From HGM11525 sp045649145 (GTDB lineage: Bacteria > Bacillota > Clostridia > UBA1381): DNA of 6,223 nt. The stretch lies in assembly GCA_045649145.1 (NCBI GenBank), contig JAZRPK010000022.1, positions 1 to 6,223 on the forward strand, read 5' to 3'. Below the pieces are notes generated by a model. It saw only the letters and a list, made by a program, of their open reading frames with translations, ran no database searches and was not told where the DNA came from. This document shows, piece by piece, positions 5,580 to 6,223 of the stretch. Made by a program: the position numbers and the translations under genes. Numbering within the stretch: the first letter of the stretch is position 1; each line of letters opens with the position of its first letter.

Positions 5580-6223
5580 TCAATAATTACGTCTTAAACC
5601 TCTTACCACACCGAAAATCCTGATACGGAGCATATCCTTTCCCTCAAATTTCCGTGGCGGATACATAGGATTTACAGAGTGTAGCGTAATATATCCCGAG
5701 CCGTGCTCGATTTTCTTGACAACGCCATTATCGTCATCTACCATCACTACGGCATAATCACCCGATTCGGCAGCTGGACAGCATTTCACCAAAACCTTGT
5801 CCCCGTCCTTGAATTCGGGGTACATACTGTCGCCCTTTACCACCAGATATGCATATTCCTCGGCACTTGACAGATGCGTTCTGTCCTCCATAATGTAGCC
5901 GATAACATTGCTGTCGGCAAAAGCACCCTCACCTGCTGCAACATTACCTAAAATAGGTATAGCAATTTTCTGCTCGCCCGAATGAACAGGCAGGGCGTTG
6001 CTTGGCGGTGTCGGCTTTTTGCCTGTCAAAAGAGCGGGGTCTATCGACAATGCCCGTGCAATCGATTCAAGAACTGCAATTTTAGGCGTTGTGATGAGAC
6101 CTGCCTCGTAACGCTGGATAGTGGATTTTGTAACACCGACTCTTTTTCCAACCTCCTCGAGAGTAAGTCCTTTTTCGCGTCTTTTTTCGGCAATTATCCT
6201 GCCGATATTCTTTGTATCATATC
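5580..6223 (-). CDS. XRE-HTH / S24 peptidase self-cleaving transcriptional repressor (LexA/CI-like), 5' end missing
   Basis: The - strand frame is open from the right edge to TGA at 5582-5580, giving 213 visible residues. The true start is just outside the window. Visible residues 5-63 form an XRE-type helix-turn-helix: NIGRIIAEKRREKGLTLEEV, then GKRVGVTKSTIQRYEAG and a final IAVLESIARALSIDPALL. A linker is followed by an S24 peptidase domain from about residue 88. It has an Ala96-Gly97 pair in GNVAAGEG at the usual LexA self-cleavage position, the nucleophile Ser132 in KGDSMYPEF, and the general-base Lys169 in GVVKKIE. LexA/CI-type proteins bind operators as dimers and cleave themselves when RecA filaments form. 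All needed residues are present, so stress-induced inactivation is plausible. The XRE helix-turn-helix distinguishes it from canonical LexA, which has a winged helix. Its targets are unknown; it is convergent with the microprotein gene. A start at TTG 6050 would delete the DNA-binding domain and is wrong. Confidence 0.93.
   Translation of the reverse strand, partial: YDTKNIGRIIAEKRREKGLTLEEVGKRVGVTKSTIQRYEAGLITTPKIAVLESIARALSIDPALLTGKKPTPPSNALPVHSGEQKIAIPILGNVAAGEGAFADSNVIGYIMEDRTHLSSAEEYAYLVVKGDSMYPEFKDGDKVLVKCCPAAESGDYAVVMVDDDNGVVKKIEHGSGYITLHSVNPMYPPRKFEGKDMLRIRIFGVVRGLRRNY

Noticed and set aside
5580..6050. A 156-residue frame starting at TTG 6050 as a stand-alone S24 peptidase
   Set aside because: The same frame continues upstream without a stop to the window edge and encodes a clear XRE helix-turn-helix. 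The TTG is an internal Leu codon.

Overview
This window looks like the chromosome of an anaerobic Gram-positive bacterium of the Clostridia (gut Oscillospiraceae/Ruminococcaceae-like). This is inferred from the moderately AT-rich sequence, strong AAGGAGG-type ribosome binding sites, protein sequence style, and the XRE/S24 regulator and MATE types. No rRNA or other marker gene is present, so the taxonomy is only a guess. No mobile element, CRISPR array or tRNA was seen.

Left part (1-3875, + strand): a compact operon. It starts inside the 3' end of pxpB, followed by pxpC, a DUF1445 / D-glutamate-cyclase-family gene (YcsI-like), pxpA and an alanine racemase gene. It closes at a strong hairpin at 3842-3875. 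PxpA, PxpB and PxpC together form the ATP-dependent 5-oxoprolinase that opens 5-oxo-L-proline (pyroglutamate) to L-glutamate. Gene junctions are 1-nt overlaps or 5-nt gaps. Two of them reuse a nearly identical 17-nt junction in which the last two codons of one gene form the Shine-Dalgarno of the next. Those Shine-Dalgarno sequences place the DUF1445 start at 1100 and the pxpA start at 1891, both downstream of the longest possible starts. Having the DUF1445 gene and an alanine racemase in a 5-oxoproline operon suggests a module for glutamate/oxoproline and perhaps D-amino-acid salvage. That link is inference.

Middle part (3882-5310, - strand): a complete MATE-family multidrug/cation antiporter. 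It converges on the operon across the shared bidirectional terminator and has its own near-consensus sigma-A-type promoter at 5282-5310.

Right part (5311-6223): a 31-residue cysteine-rich membrane microprotein on the + strand (5420-5515) with an excellent ribosome binding site, a 16-bp perfect inverted repeat (5539-5573), and a convergent - strand XRE-HTH/S24 peptidase repressor. The repressor runs off the right edge and retains the Ala-Gly cleavage site and Ser-Lys dyad of LexA/CI-type self-cleaving repressors.

The enzymes and transporter are ordinary, well-recognised families. The less explained items are the microprotein, the operon's unusual membership, the repeated junction sequence and the long palindrome.
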